Shown in pieces: positions 26,949 to 35,415 of a stretch of 56,008 bases of DNA. The stretch is taken from positions 1-56,008 of the forward strand of contig JBAXNR010000019.1 of assembly GCA_037133675.1 (NCBI GenBank), given 5' to 3'. Position 1 is the first letter of the stretch, and each line of letters starts with the position of its first letter. The translations under genes and the position numbers were made by a program. Below the pieces are notes generated by a model, which searched no databases, had not been told where the DNA came from, and saw only the letters and a list, made by a program, of their open reading frames with translations. The DNA comes from UBA4132 sp037133675 (GTDB lineage: Bacteria; Pseudomonadota; Gammaproteobacteria; Methylococcales; Methylomonadaceae).

Positions 26949-29687
26949 ATGATTGATTTATCCCTACTTGAGGATTTTATTGGCGGGGCAGGAGAAAGCC
27001 TAGATGAGATGGAAACCGCTCTGCTTGAGCTTGAAATCTCCCCGAATAGTAATGAGTTGCTGAACACCATTTTTCGATCCATACACACCATTAAAGGTGC
27101 TGCCCAATTTGTTGGTCTGGAGAAAGTATCAGCTCTTAGTCATGTTCTGGAAGATTTACTGGATTTATTGAGAGAAGGAAAAAAAACAGTTACGCCAGAT
27201 ATTATTTCATTGCTGATTCAAAACAAAGATCGTATCAGCTTACTGGTCACCGACTTGGAAAAAACCAAGTCAGAAATAACAAATGTTGATGATTTAATTG
27301 ATAAAATAAAAATTCATCTGAGCGATGATGTAGATCAAAAAAAGCCAGCCGATTTTGAAGAAATTGAAGAAATGGATTTGTCTGCTTTTTTGGCAGAGGA
27401 CAGTGCGACAGAAGATGGTGGTTTTCTTAATGCGCAAGATGAGCCAGAATTTAATTTATCTGCTTTTCTGGCAGAAGACATAGCAGAAACGGCTGTTGAT
27501 AAGCGTAGTGAATTCGCTAATCCAGACATTAAAGTCAATGTGGAAGAGCAAATTATTCTTCCTGATGAAGAACATGACCAAGAACTGTTCGGTATTTTTA
27601 TCCAGCAATTACGCGAAAAAACAACGGTATTAAATGATATTGTTGATAATATGGGGTGGGCGGCAAATAAAACAGAATTACTGGTGACTGCAATTGATAC
27701 ACTGGAAAGTCTTAAATTTTCTGCCAACTACATGGGCTATGGAAGCTTAACCCAGTTTTATAGTCGCTGGTTAGTTGAATTACTTGATGCGCGTGCCAGC
27801 TTATCGACCAGCAGTGAAGTTTCGTTTGCTTTTATGGCGACTTATCTTGCCAAATTAGGGCAGATATTTCCACAGCTATCAGACATTTTTAGCCCAAAAA
27901 TACCGTCTGAAAAAAATCTGATACAGGCAACAGACAGTGCCATCAATTCACTGGATATGGATGAACAAGCCAGTTTGGCATTCGTGGAAGATTTTTTATC
28001 TTCCGATTATCAAGCGTTGGACATACATACAACAGATACCCCGTTAGATGATGGTACGGCTAACAGCGTATTGAACGATGAAGATTATTTGTTTGCCAAA
28101 TTAAGTCATGCGTTGGATTCTTCCATCGAAAAATCAATTACTGCTGAACCTATCAACGACGTTTTTAGTGCGTTATTGAATGCTGCTAATGAACAAAAAA
28201 CTAGAATAGCGGCAGAAGAAAAAGAAAAGAACCAGTTAAAAATTAAAACGCTGGCGGAAGCAAACCTAGAGCCTGAGCCACAGATAACCGTACAACCAGT
28301 ACAAAACAAAATAGCCACACCTGACAAAACGACAGACAGGTCTGATAGTGTTGAGCAAGCAGGCATAATTAGCAGTACAACCGATAAGACACTAAAGAAA
28401 AGTATCCGTGTTGATGCGGATAAAATCGATTCATTAATGAATCAAGTCGGTGAATTAATTGTTGATAGAGCCTATTTCTTCCAGTTAGCAACTGAAATTA
28501 ATGATTTACAACACTATTTAAAAGAAGTGACAGGGCTGGCACAAAAAGATTTGAAGCCTGTTAGAACGTTTGCCTATCGTTTCAGTGAAGCCATTATTTC
28601 GCTGGGTCGAACTTCTAACGAGCTACAAGAAGGCGTGATGAAAGTTAGAATGCTGCCTATTTCGCAGCTTTTTAACCGCTATCCGCGCTTGGTACATGAT
28701 CTTGCTCATACCAATGGCAAAAAAGTACAACTGGATATTCGTGGAGAAGAAACCGAGCTCGATAAAATGATTATCGAAGAAATTTCTGACCCGTTAATTC
28801 ACATGATAAGAAATGCCATTGGTCATGGTATCGAAACCCCAGAAGTACGCAAGCAACTGGGTAAACCTGAAACAGGTACACTGATTTTGGAAGCTTATCA
28901 TGAAAGTAATCACATCGTCATTGAAGTCACGGACGATGGCAGAGGCATAGACACCGACAGAATCAAGGCGAAAGCTGAAGAAATGAATCTGTTTACCAGC
29001 GAAGAACTTAATCGTATGTCTTTGGATGACTTGACGCGCTTTGTTATGTTACCTGGTTTTTCGACTGCCAAAGAAATCAATAGCACCTCAGGACGAGGTG
29101 TAGGCATGGACGTGGTAAAAAAGAACATCGAAAAACTCAACGGCACGATAGAAGTAGAATCGCGTCTGGGTGTGGAAACCAAAATACGCCTGAAAATCCC
29201 GTTAACTCTGGCGATTATTCAAGCCTTGCTGGTTCGTGTCGGTGAAGATTCATTCACCATTCCATTGGCGAATGTCGAAGAAACCCTGCGCGTTACACAA
29301 CATGAAATTTCTATTTTAGAAGATACCGAAGTGATGTACCTGCGCGGTAAAACCTTACCTATTTTCCGTTTATCTGTCTTATTTGATTTGAAATCAGCGC
29401 AAAAAACCGAGCAAACCAATTTTTTTGTGGTTGTGGTCAACACGGGTAATCAAAAAGTTGGTTTGATGGTTGATTCATTGCTGGGGCAGGAAGAAGTTGT
29501 TATTAAACCCTTAGTCGATTATCTGCATGAGCAAAACTGTTTTTCAGGCGCGACTATTATTGGTGATGGACGTATTTCCCTGATTTTAGACGTGCATGAA
29601 CTGATTAACATGACAACAGATAAACAGGTTAAAAAACACGAAGAACAAGAGAGAAGATCGATTGCTTCACTTGAAGGTAGCGACTAA
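26949..29687 (+). CDS. cheA: Chemotaxis histidine kinase CheA
   Basis: The protein has 912 residues. The N-terminal HPt domain carries His46 in SIHTIKGAAQFVG. A long acidic linker contains the repeated motif LSAFLAED at residues 144-151 and 170-177. A second helical region at about 200-320 resembles a degenerate HPt-like bundle without an HxxKG motif. The dimerisation region, HATPase (RNAIGHGIETPEVR near 618; DDGRGID; GRGVGMD) and C-terminal CheW-like domain (RLKIPLTLAIIQALLV onward) follow. There is no C-terminal receiver, unlike ChpA. GGACAGG precedes the ATG, and cheY lies just upstream. The repeated LSAFLAED motifs may be docking sites for response regulators, which is an inference. Confidence 0.95.
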   Translation: MIDLSLLEDFIGGAGESLDEMETALLELEISPNSNELLNTIFRSIHTIKGAAQFVGLEKVSALSHVLEDLLDLLREGKKTVTPDIISLLIQNKDRISLLVTDLEKTKSEITNVDDLIDKIKIHLSDDVDQKKPADFEEIEEMDLSAFLAEDSATEDGGFLNAQDEPEFNLSAFLAEDIAETAVDKRSEFANPDIKVNVEEQIILPDEEHDQELFGIFIQQLREKTTVLNDIVDNMGWAANKTELLVTAIDTLESLKFSANYMGYGSLTQFYSRWLVELLDARASLSTSSEVSFAFMATYLAKLGQIFPQLSDIFSPKIPSEKNLIQATDSAINSLDMDEQASLAFVEDFLSSDYQALDIHTTDTPLDDGTANSVLNDEDYLFAKLSHALDSSIEKSITAEPINDVFSALLNAANEQKTRIAAEEKEKNQLKIKTLAEANLEPEPQITVQPVQNKIATPDKTTDRSDSVEQAGIISSTTDKTLKKSIRVDADKIDSLMNQVGELIVDRAYFFQLATEINDLQHYLKEVTGLAQKDLKPVRTFAYRFSEAIISLGRTSNELQEGVMKVRMLPISQLFNRYPRLVHDLAHTNGKKVQLDIRGEETELDKMIIEEISDPLIHMIRNAIGHGIETPEVRKQLGKPETGTLILEAYHESNHIVIEVTDDGRGIDTDRIKAKAEEMNLFTSEELNRMSLDDLTRFVMLPGFSTAKEINSTSGRGVGMDVVKKNIEKLNGTIEVESRLGVETKIRLKIPLTLAIIQALLVRVGEDSFTIPLANVEETLRVTQHEISILEDTEVMYLRGKTLPIFRLSVLFDLKSAQKTEQTNFFVVVVNTGNQKVGLMVDSLLGQEEVVIKPLVDYLHEQNCFSGATIIGDGRISLILDVHELINMTTDKQVKKHEEQERRSIASLEGSD

Positions 29688-29735
29688 TAAAGCTCTTATC
29701 TGAAGTTTACGATTCAGTTTAGCCGAGGTTTTTGT

Positions 29736-30788
29736 GTGAAAAAAATAAAAGTGTTGGTCGTTGATGATGCTAACTTCATGATTAAGGCAGTCAGCGAAAT
29801 TTTAAATTCCGATGACGATATTGAAGTTGTTGGTTCGGCAAAAAATGGTTTACAGGCACTGGAGAAAATTAAAGAACTCGCACCCGATGTTATTACTCTG
29901 GATGTTGATATGCCCATTATGGATGGTCTGCGTGCTGTGCGTCATATCATGCTTGAATGCCCTGTACCTATCGTGATGTTAAGCTCATTGTTCAGCAATG
30001 GAGCGATTACCTTTGAAGCCTTAAGATTAGGTGTGGTTGATTTTTTACCCAAGCCATCAGGTGCAATTTCGCAAAATATTCATACTGCGAAACAGCAAAT
30101 TATTGATCGTATAAAAAATGCAATGTCAGTCAATATCCATAATATCCACCGTGTCAGAGTCAACCCGATTAATGAAGCCAATAAGTTACAAAATTACGGC
30201 TTTCAGACACTGGAATATTTACTGCTTATTGGAACGAATTTAGGCGGGCCAAACACCAATATTCGTATTTTTTCAACACTGTCGCCTAAATTGGCAACTG
30301 CTGCGATTATTGTTCAGGAAATATCTCCTAAAATGCTACCCGCCTATGTTAAGGAATTTGATAAATACGCCCGTTGGACTATCTGTGAAGCCACCGATGG
30401 TGCGGTGTTGGAAGCGGGGGTTTGCTATGTTGCCTCAAATGAATACACGCTAAACATAGAAATCAATCGCCTAGATCAAGCGATAATAAAAATCAGCGAA
30501 CGAGTCGATAAACCACTTGATAAACTGTTTATCTCTGCCGCATCGGTGTTTGGTACGCATACTATTGGTGTATTGCTGACAGGTATTGGTGATGATGGTT
30601 CTAAAGGTTTTAGAGAAATAAAAGCTAAAGCAGGTGTTACCATTGCCCAACAAAGTAATACCTGTGTTTATCCAAATTTAACGGAATGTGCGATTGAACA
30701 AGGCGTGGTCGATAAAGTTTTGCTTGATAAAAATCTGCCTAGTGGTATAGAAGCGTTGATTAAAGAACACGCGGCGCGTTTATCCTAG
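29736..30788 (+). CDS. Second CheB-like protein lacking catalytic Ser and His
   Basis: This 350-residue protein starts with GTG behind CCGAGG. The receiver domain is intact (VLVVDDA, phospho-acceptor Asp56 in VITLDVDMP, Lys in LPKPSG). The methylesterase fold is recognisable from LLIGTNLGGP and LTGIGDDGSKG. At the Ser and His sites it has Asn168 and Glu195; Asp287 remains. Alignment positions are the same as in the protein at 21640, so the two are paralogues, but they replaced the catalytic residues differently. It lies 48 bases after cheA and before the ParA gene. No cheR is visible in the cluster. Confidence 0.85.
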   Translation: MKKIKVLVVDDANFMIKAVSEILNSDDDIEVVGSAKNGLQALEKIKELAPDVITLDVDMPIMDGLRAVRHIMLECPVPIVMLSSLFSNGAITFEALRLGVVDFLPKPSGAISQNIHTAKQQIIDRIKNAMSVNIHNIHRVRVNPINEANKLQNYGFQTLEYLLLIGTNLGGPNTNIRIFSTLSPKLATAAIIVQEISPKMLPAYVKEFDKYARWTICEATDGAVLEAGVCYVASNEYTLNIEINRLDQAIIKISERVDKPLDKLFISAASVFGTHTIGVLLTGIGDDGSKGFREIKAKAGVTIAQQSNTCVYPNLTECAIEQGVVDKVLLDKNLPSGIEALIKEHAARLS

Positions 30789-30809
30789 TTGATTAACAAT
30801 GGAGTTTTT

Positions 30810-31718
30810 ATGATTATTATTTGTGGTGAATGTAAGGCTAAACTTCAGTTAGATGACCATCTAATTGCTAAGCCACTTCTTAAAGTCAGATGCTCGAAGT
30901 GTAAACATATTTTTTCTATTGATCTTTCGCCTAAAGAAGATATAGTCGAATTAAAACAATCATTTGAAAAACCTAAAAAAGTTATTGCCATTTGCAACCA
31001 AAAAGGTGGTGTGGCAAAAACATCGACTTGTTTAAATTTAGGAGTATCGTTATCGCTGTTAGGAAAACGGGTTTTATTAATTGATTTTGATGGGCAAGCT
31101 AATTTAAGTTTATTACTAGGCAAAAAGAATGAACCCTCATTTTATGAAATAGCAGAAAAACAAATTACTATCTCAAAAGCCATTAAAAGTATTTATCCAA
31201 ATCTATGGTTATTACCTGCCAATAGTCGTATTACATTACTGGCTAGACAGGCATTACAACAACCAAAAGAATTTGGTTTTTTTCTCCGTGAAAATTTAGA
31301 GCCTATTAAAGAACACTTTGATTTTATTCTGATTGATACCCCGCCTTCGGTAAAGTTTTTTACCCCTCACGCGCTTATGGCAGCCGACTTTGTAATTATT
31401 CCAACGCAATGCGAATTTTTATCAATGAATGGTGTTATGCAAATGGATAGTGTTATTCGTACTTTCGCATCGACCCATCCTTTGGATTACCGAATACTGG
31501 TTACGTTGTACGATGAAAGAAATACTGCATCTAAAGTTATTTATGCCAAACTAAAACAAAAATATCCTGAAAAGGTTTTCGATACCGTTATTAATCTGGA
31601 TTATAAAATGCAGGAATCTCAAATTATTAATGAGCCTTTGGTTCATTATGATCAAAATTCCAAGGCTGCAATCCAATATGGTCAATTAGCCAAACAAATT
31701 GACATTATTTTGCGCTAA
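30810..31718 (+). CDS. ParA/MinD-like ATPase with N-terminal zinc finger
   Basis: The ATG at 30810 has GGAG upstream and gives 302 residues. Residues 1-40 form an MJ0042-type zinc finger (CGECK...CSKCK). The rest is a ParA-type ATPase with the deviant Walker A KGGVAKTS near residue 65, VLLIDFDGQANLS and FILIDTPPS. Single-gene ParA homologues encoded with chemotaxis genes (ParC, PpfA) position chemosensory arrays at poles or along the nucleoid. Its place right after the che genes suggests that role here. The fusion with a zinc finger is unusual. Transcriptional control by the finger is a less likely alternative. Confidence 0.88.
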   Translation: MIIICGECKAKLQLDDHLIAKPLLKVRCSKCKHIFSIDLSPKEDIVELKQSFEKPKKVIAICNQKGGVAKTSTCLNLGVSLSLLGKRVLLIDFDGQANLSLLLGKKNEPSFYEIAEKQITISKAIKSIYPNLWLLPANSRITLLARQALQQPKEFGFFLRENLEPIKEHFDFILIDTPPSVKFFTPHALMAADFVIIPTQCEFLSMNGVMQMDSVIRTFASTHPLDYRILVTLYDERNTASKVIYAKLKQKYPEKVFDTVINLDYKMQESQIINEPLVHYDQNSKAAIQYGQLAKQIDIILR

Positions 31719-31736
31719 AAATAGGGAATATATTAA

Positions 31737-32498
31737 ATGGGTTATAAAAAAACGATTTTACCTTTTATTACTCTTTTTTTCATTTTGTTATTATGGGAGT
31801 TAGTCACCCGTTTTAGCGGATGGAGTCGTAACGTTTTTCCAGGTTCTATTGCGGTATTAACTAGCATGGGCGAATTAATCGTTAACGGGACATTATTAAA
31901 AAATACCGTTGCGAGTTTATTTAGAGTAAGCATTGGTTTTTCCTTGGCTGTCGTGCTGGGCGTTCCATTGGGTATTATTTTAGGACGCGTAGAAATCGCT
32001 AAATTACTATTCAACCCATTAATTCAATTTTTACGACCTATATCACCACTAGCGTGGATACCACTTGCCATGCTGTGGTTCGGTATTGGTGATCCACCTG
32101 CCATTTTTTTGATTTTTCTTGCCAGTTTTTTTCCAATGGTTGTATCAACCAGTGTCGCTGTTGAATCCATTAAACCGACTTATTTTCAGGTAGCGGCAAA
32201 TTTCAATTTTACTCGGATAGAAGTATTAACCAAAATCGTTATTCCCGCGATTATCCCTCAAGTGATTACCGCCTTGCGCATGACTATTGCCATTGCTTGG
32301 TTAGTCGTTGTAGCGGCTGAAATGATTGCAGTACAATCAGGATTAGGTTATTTGATTTTGGATGCTAGAAACGCATTACGCATGGACTATGTCATGGTTG
32401 CCATGATTGTTATTGGTATTATTGGCTTATTGTTAGATTTTATTATGCGATCGCTGGGTAATATTGAATCAACAGCGTGGGGACGGTTGACAAAATAA
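31737..32498 (+). CDS. ABC transporter permease, nitrate/sulfonate/taurine type
   Basis: This 253-residue inner-membrane protein has about six membrane helices and the EAA-loop typical of the SsuC/TauC/NrtB family (VAANFNFTRIEVLTKIVIPAIIPQVITALRM). The first helix covers about residues 8-22. It starts 18 bases after the ParA gene, and its stop shares a base with the ATPase start. The substrate cannot be told from the permease; sulfonate, nitrate, cyanate, thiamine precursors and others use this family. Confidence 0.9.
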   Translation: MGYKKTILPFITLFFILLLWELVTRFSGWSRNVFPGSIAVLTSMGELIVNGTLLKNTVASLFRVSIGFSLAVVLGVPLGIILGRVEIAKLLFNPLIQFLRPISPLAWIPLAMLWFGIGDPPAIFLIFLASFFPMVVSTSVAVESIKPTYFQVAANFNFTRIEVLTKIVIPAIIPQVITALRMTIAIAWLVVVAAEMIAVQSGLGYLILDARNALRMDYVMVAMIVIGIIGLLLDFIMRSLGNIESTAWGRLTK

Positions 32499-33286
32499 TG
32501 AGCTGCATTCAAGTAAAAAATTTAAAAAAATCCTTTATTGATCGTAGACGTGCTGGACGCGGTGGTGAACGCGCCTCTCCTGGAAACGAGATACTTGTTC
32601 TCGATAATATCAATTTAGAATTTGCAGAAGGCGAATTGGTTTGTATTTTAGGTCCCTCTGGCTGCGGTAAATCAACATTATTGAGAATGGTAGCGGGGTT
32701 TGATTTTCCCACCACGGGCGAGGTACTCATTAATGACGAGCCAGTCACAGGATCACGTTCTGATAGTATTTTTGTTTTTCAGCACAGCGGTTTATTACCG
32801 TGGATGACAGTTTGGCAAAATGTGGAGCTAGGTGTACGGCATATTCAAGACCCTGAAAAAACACAAACCATACAAGAATATATTGCGATGGTAGAGTTAG
32901 AGCATTTTGAACACCATTACCCCCATCAACTATCAGGTGGTATGTTACGCCGTGCCGAATTAGCGCGTGCTTTAGCAGTCAATCCAAACACCTTGATTAT
33001 GGATGAACCTTTCAGTGGCTTAGATTTTTTGACGCACATGAAAGTCCGTGAAGAAGTAGTCAATATGCACGAGTTTATTCAAAAAACCACCTTGGTTGTC
33101 ACTCACGACATTGATGATGCGCTAATCATGGGCGATAGGGTTATTGTTATGAGCGGCAGACCCTCACAAGTTAAGTTAGATGTAAAACTACCTTATGGTC
33201 GCCCTAGGGATGTATTAAAAACACCCGAATTGATGGCTCTGCGTGATGAAATCTTCTTCATGTTAGGTGTTAGCTATGTGGTCTAA
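32498..33286 (+). CDS. ABC transporter ATPase, nitrate/sulfonate/taurine type
   Basis: The ATG at 32498 overlaps the permease stop (TAATG) and gives 262 residues; a longer frame upstream is unlikely. It shows Walker A GPSGCGKST, the Q-loop VFQHSGLLPWMTVWQN, the signature LSGGMLRRAELARALA, Walker B LIMDEPFSGLD and the H-loop VVTHDIDDA. An insertion rich in Arg and Gly (about residues 16-30) lies between the first strand and the region before Walker A. The family is SsuB/TauB/NrtD. Confidence 0.92.
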   Translation: MSCIQVKNLKKSFIDRRRAGRGGERASPGNEILVLDNINLEFAEGELVCILGPSGCGKSTLLRMVAGFDFPTTGEVLINDEPVTGSRSDSIFVFQHSGLLPWMTVWQNVELGVRHIQDPEKTQTIQEYIAMVELEHFEHHYPHQLSGGMLRRAELARALAVNPNTLIMDEPFSGLDFLTHMKVREEVVNMHEFIQKTTLVVTHDIDDALIMGDRVIVMSGRPSQVKLDVKLPYGRPRDVLKTPELMALRDEIFFMLGVSYVV

Positions 33287-34298
33287 AATAACATTACCGT
33301 GGAAAATCGTCATCATTTCAATTAGTTGGCTAGTTTTTATCTCATTTGCCCATTATCGGCTTAATTTTGACCACGGCAGCAAAAAAACCATTTACATGGG
33401 CTATATGCCTGTTATTTCTAACCTAGCATCACCTTTGTTAGATTACGCCAGCAAAGATCGAGAAGACATACGCTTTAAAGCCCTTAAGTTTTCATCGTTC
33501 TCAGAAATGGGTGAATCATTGCGTAATGGCAAAATTGATGCTGCTTTCATCATCGCGCCTTTGTCTATCGTCCTAAAACAACAAGGTGAAGATATTAAGG
33601 TTGTTTACATCGGCAATCGACATGAAAGTACGTTAGTTACGCGCCGAGGAGCTAAAATAAGATCGCTCAGTGACTTAGCGGGCAATAAGATTGCCGTGCC
33701 TTCGCGTTATTCTGGGCATAACATCACATTACGAAACTTAATCAAAAAACAAGGCTTAGAAGGGCAAATCAACATCGTGGAAATGAATCCACCCGATATG
33801 GCGGCTGCATTATCAACGGGGGTTTTAGATGCCTACTTTGTAGGTGAGCCTTTTGCGGCACGCTCTTTAGTCGCAGGCGAGTCTGACGTTTTGTATTATG
33901 TTGAGCAAGTTGCTGAACATTTTATTTGCAATTTGATGATTGTTAGAAATGATTTTATCAAAAAAGACCCAGAAGCTGTGCAAATGCTAGTAAATGCTGC
34001 TGCCCGTTCTGGCTTTTGGGCAAAAAATAATCCTGATAAAAGCATAGAAATCGCGTCAAAGTATTGGAATCAACCAACTGACCTCGTGCGTTATGCCTTA
34101 ACAACCCCCGCAAATCGCATTGTTTTTGATCTTTACGCCCCAAAAACCACTGAAATGCAGGCTATCGCTGATGATATGCTTAATTTGGGACTTATTAAAA
34201 ATGCCAATATCGATGGATTAGTGGACGATCAATTTGCTAAAACAGTTAATTTTGACGGCATCACGCATGATATAAGCAGTATTTTTACCCAGCCTTAG
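33276..34298 (+). CDS. Membrane-anchored ABC substrate-binding protein
   Basis: The ATG at 33276 lies within the last codons of the ATPase gene and gives 340 residues. The N-terminus (LPWKIVIISISWLVFISFA) is a membrane helix without a clear cleavage site or lipobox, so the protein may stay anchored. The rest follows the NMT1/SsuA-like periplasmic-binding pattern: YMGYMPVISNLASPLLDYAS, IDAAFIIAPLSIVLKQQG, NKIAVPSRYSGHN and VLDAYFVGEPFAA. It completes the three-gene importer. The ligand is unknown. Confidence 0.88.
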   Translation: MWSKITLPWKIVIISISWLVFISFAHYRLNFDHGSKKTIYMGYMPVISNLASPLLDYASKDREDIRFKALKFSSFSEMGESLRNGKIDAAFIIAPLSIVLKQQGEDIKVVYIGNRHESTLVTRRGAKIRSLSDLAGNKIAVPSRYSGHNITLRNLIKKQGLEGQINIVEMNPPDMAAALSTGVLDAYFVGEPFAARSLVAGESDVLYYVEQVAEHFICNLMIVRNDFIKKDPEAVQMLVNAAARSGFWAKNNPDKSIEIASKYWNQPTDLVRYALTTPANRIVFDLYAPKTTEMQAIADDMLNLGLIKNANIDGLVDDQFAKTVNFDGITHDISSIFTQP

Positions 34299-34357
34299 TT
34301 TGCTGCTAATTTGTCGGTAGAGATTTTTAAAGATATAAAACTGAAGTTTTGGAACGA

Positions 34358-34378
34358 GATAACTTAATTTCAGTTATC
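34358..34378. terminator. Short hairpin between convergent genes
   Basis: GATAACT and AGTTATC form a seven-base stem around TAATTTC, directly between the binding-protein gene and the convergent EamA gene. It is weak but well placed to end one or both transcripts. Confidence 0.3.
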
Positions 34379-34381
34379 CAT

Positions 34382-34816
34382 TCAACGCTTGATAGCTAAC
34401 ACCAACACACCACTGGCAACCAGTGCGATACCTAACCATTCTTTGAGTGATGGGCGTTCGCCCAGAAAAGCAAATGCAAATATGGCGACTAGCACCAGAC
34501 TGAATTTATCGACTGGCGCGACTTTTGAGGCATCGCCCATTTGCAAGGCTCGAAAGTAGCACACCCAAGACGCACCTGTCGCAATGCCAGACAATCCCAA
34601 AAAAAGCCATGTTTTACCAGACAGTGCCAATGGATTGCTCCATTTTCCTGTAAACCAAACGAAACACGATAGCACCAGTATGATAATCGCGGTGCGAATA
34701 AGGGTTGCGAGGTCGGAATCAACTCCGCGTATGCCTATTTTTGCAAAGATTGCGGTGAATGCAGCAAACACCGCTGACAGTATTGCCCAAAAAAACCAGT
34801 TATTTACGTTTGTCAT
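34382..34816 (-). CDS. Half-size EamA/DMT family transporter
   Basis: This 144-residue membrane protein has about five membrane helices and the single EamA repeat pattern (WAILSAVFAAFTAIFAKIGI; GASWVCYFRALQMGDASKVAPVDKFSLVLVAIFAFAFLGERPS). Most drug/metabolite transporters have ten helices from two such repeats; half-size members act as dimers. It ends with the usual LGIALVASGVLVLAIKR. The substrate is unknown. The short membrane protein gene upstream in the same direction may be co-transcribed. Confidence 0.88.
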   Translation of the reverse strand: MTNVNNWFFWAILSAVFAAFTAIFAKIGIRGVDSDLATLIRTAIIILVLSCFVWFTGKWSNPLALSGKTWLFLGLSGIATGASWVCYFRALQMGDASKVAPVDKFSLVLVAIFAFAFLGERPSLKEWLGIALVASGVLVLAIKR

Positions 34817-34846
34817 TTAAGCTCCGAATACCAAAGTAAGGTAGTT

Positions 34847-35068
34847 CTACCGTCGTTTTTTAATTTTTTTATCTTTATTGGCGCGGGGTTTAAACAGCCA
34901 ATTGACTAGCAGAAAAAGAGAAATTCCAGACAGGCTTCCGATGATAATGGCGGGTAGCTGATCTTTAAGCGGTTCATGCGAGATATAGGATGATGCACAA
35001 ACCGCGACATTGCTTATGCCAATAGAGTAAGCCGCAATAATGAGGGTGATAAAATGTTTTGTTGTCAT
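34847..35068 (-). CDS. Small two-helix membrane protein, hypothetical
   Basis: This 73-residue frame predicts a signal-like or membrane N-terminus (HFITLIIAAYSIGISNVAVCA), a second helix (LPAIIIGSLSGISLFLLVNWLF) and a basic tail (KPRANKDKKIKKRR) that would be cytoplasmic. The ribosome binding site is weak (AGAAG). It lies 30 bases upstream of the EamA gene on the same strand. I recognise no family, and it could be a chance frame, but the ordered hydrophobic pattern and basic end favour a real gene. Confidence 0.5.
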   Translation of the reverse strand: MTTKHFITLIIAAYSIGISNVAVCASSYISHEPLKDQLPAIIIGSLSGISLFLLVNWLFKPRANKDKKIKKRR

Positions 35069-35415
35069 CTTCTAAATTTTGGGTGGTGTATTAAATCGGT
35101 TGAGTATGACTGCCAGTTCTGTAGGTTGGAATAAGCCTGTTTGAGCGACAGCGAAAACAGGTGTTTCCGACTATTTTACATATCATCTAACTTTATTAAT
35201 TTTTACGCTGCGCGTGAAATTACCTGAGAATACCTCTATATCTTTGACAAAAAAACCTTAACCAATAAGTCCTGAGCGTAGTAGTGCATAGGATGATCTG
35301 AGGTACGAAGCAAGGTAGCCCAGATGGAGCGTAGCGAAATCTGGGGTAATTCTTCGTCAAACCACAAAACCCAAATCTGCGAGATTTTAAAAACCTCGCA
35401 AATTTATGAAGTGCA
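35069..35415. other. Intergenic region with repeat fragments and a hairpin
   Basis: No gene is visible. At 35107-35120 there is a half copy of the GACTGCCAGTCC palindrome. Near 35317-35347 there is a short inverted motif, TAGCCCAGAT...ATCTGGGGTA. At 35377-35400 TGCGAG and CTCGCA pair around an AT-rich centre and could end the leuB transcript, which runs toward it from the right. Confidence 0.45.

Noticed and set aside
27335..27727. 130-residue open frame opposite cheA
   Set aside because: It mirrors the acidic linker of CheA; the Ser-rich product is typical of antisense frames.
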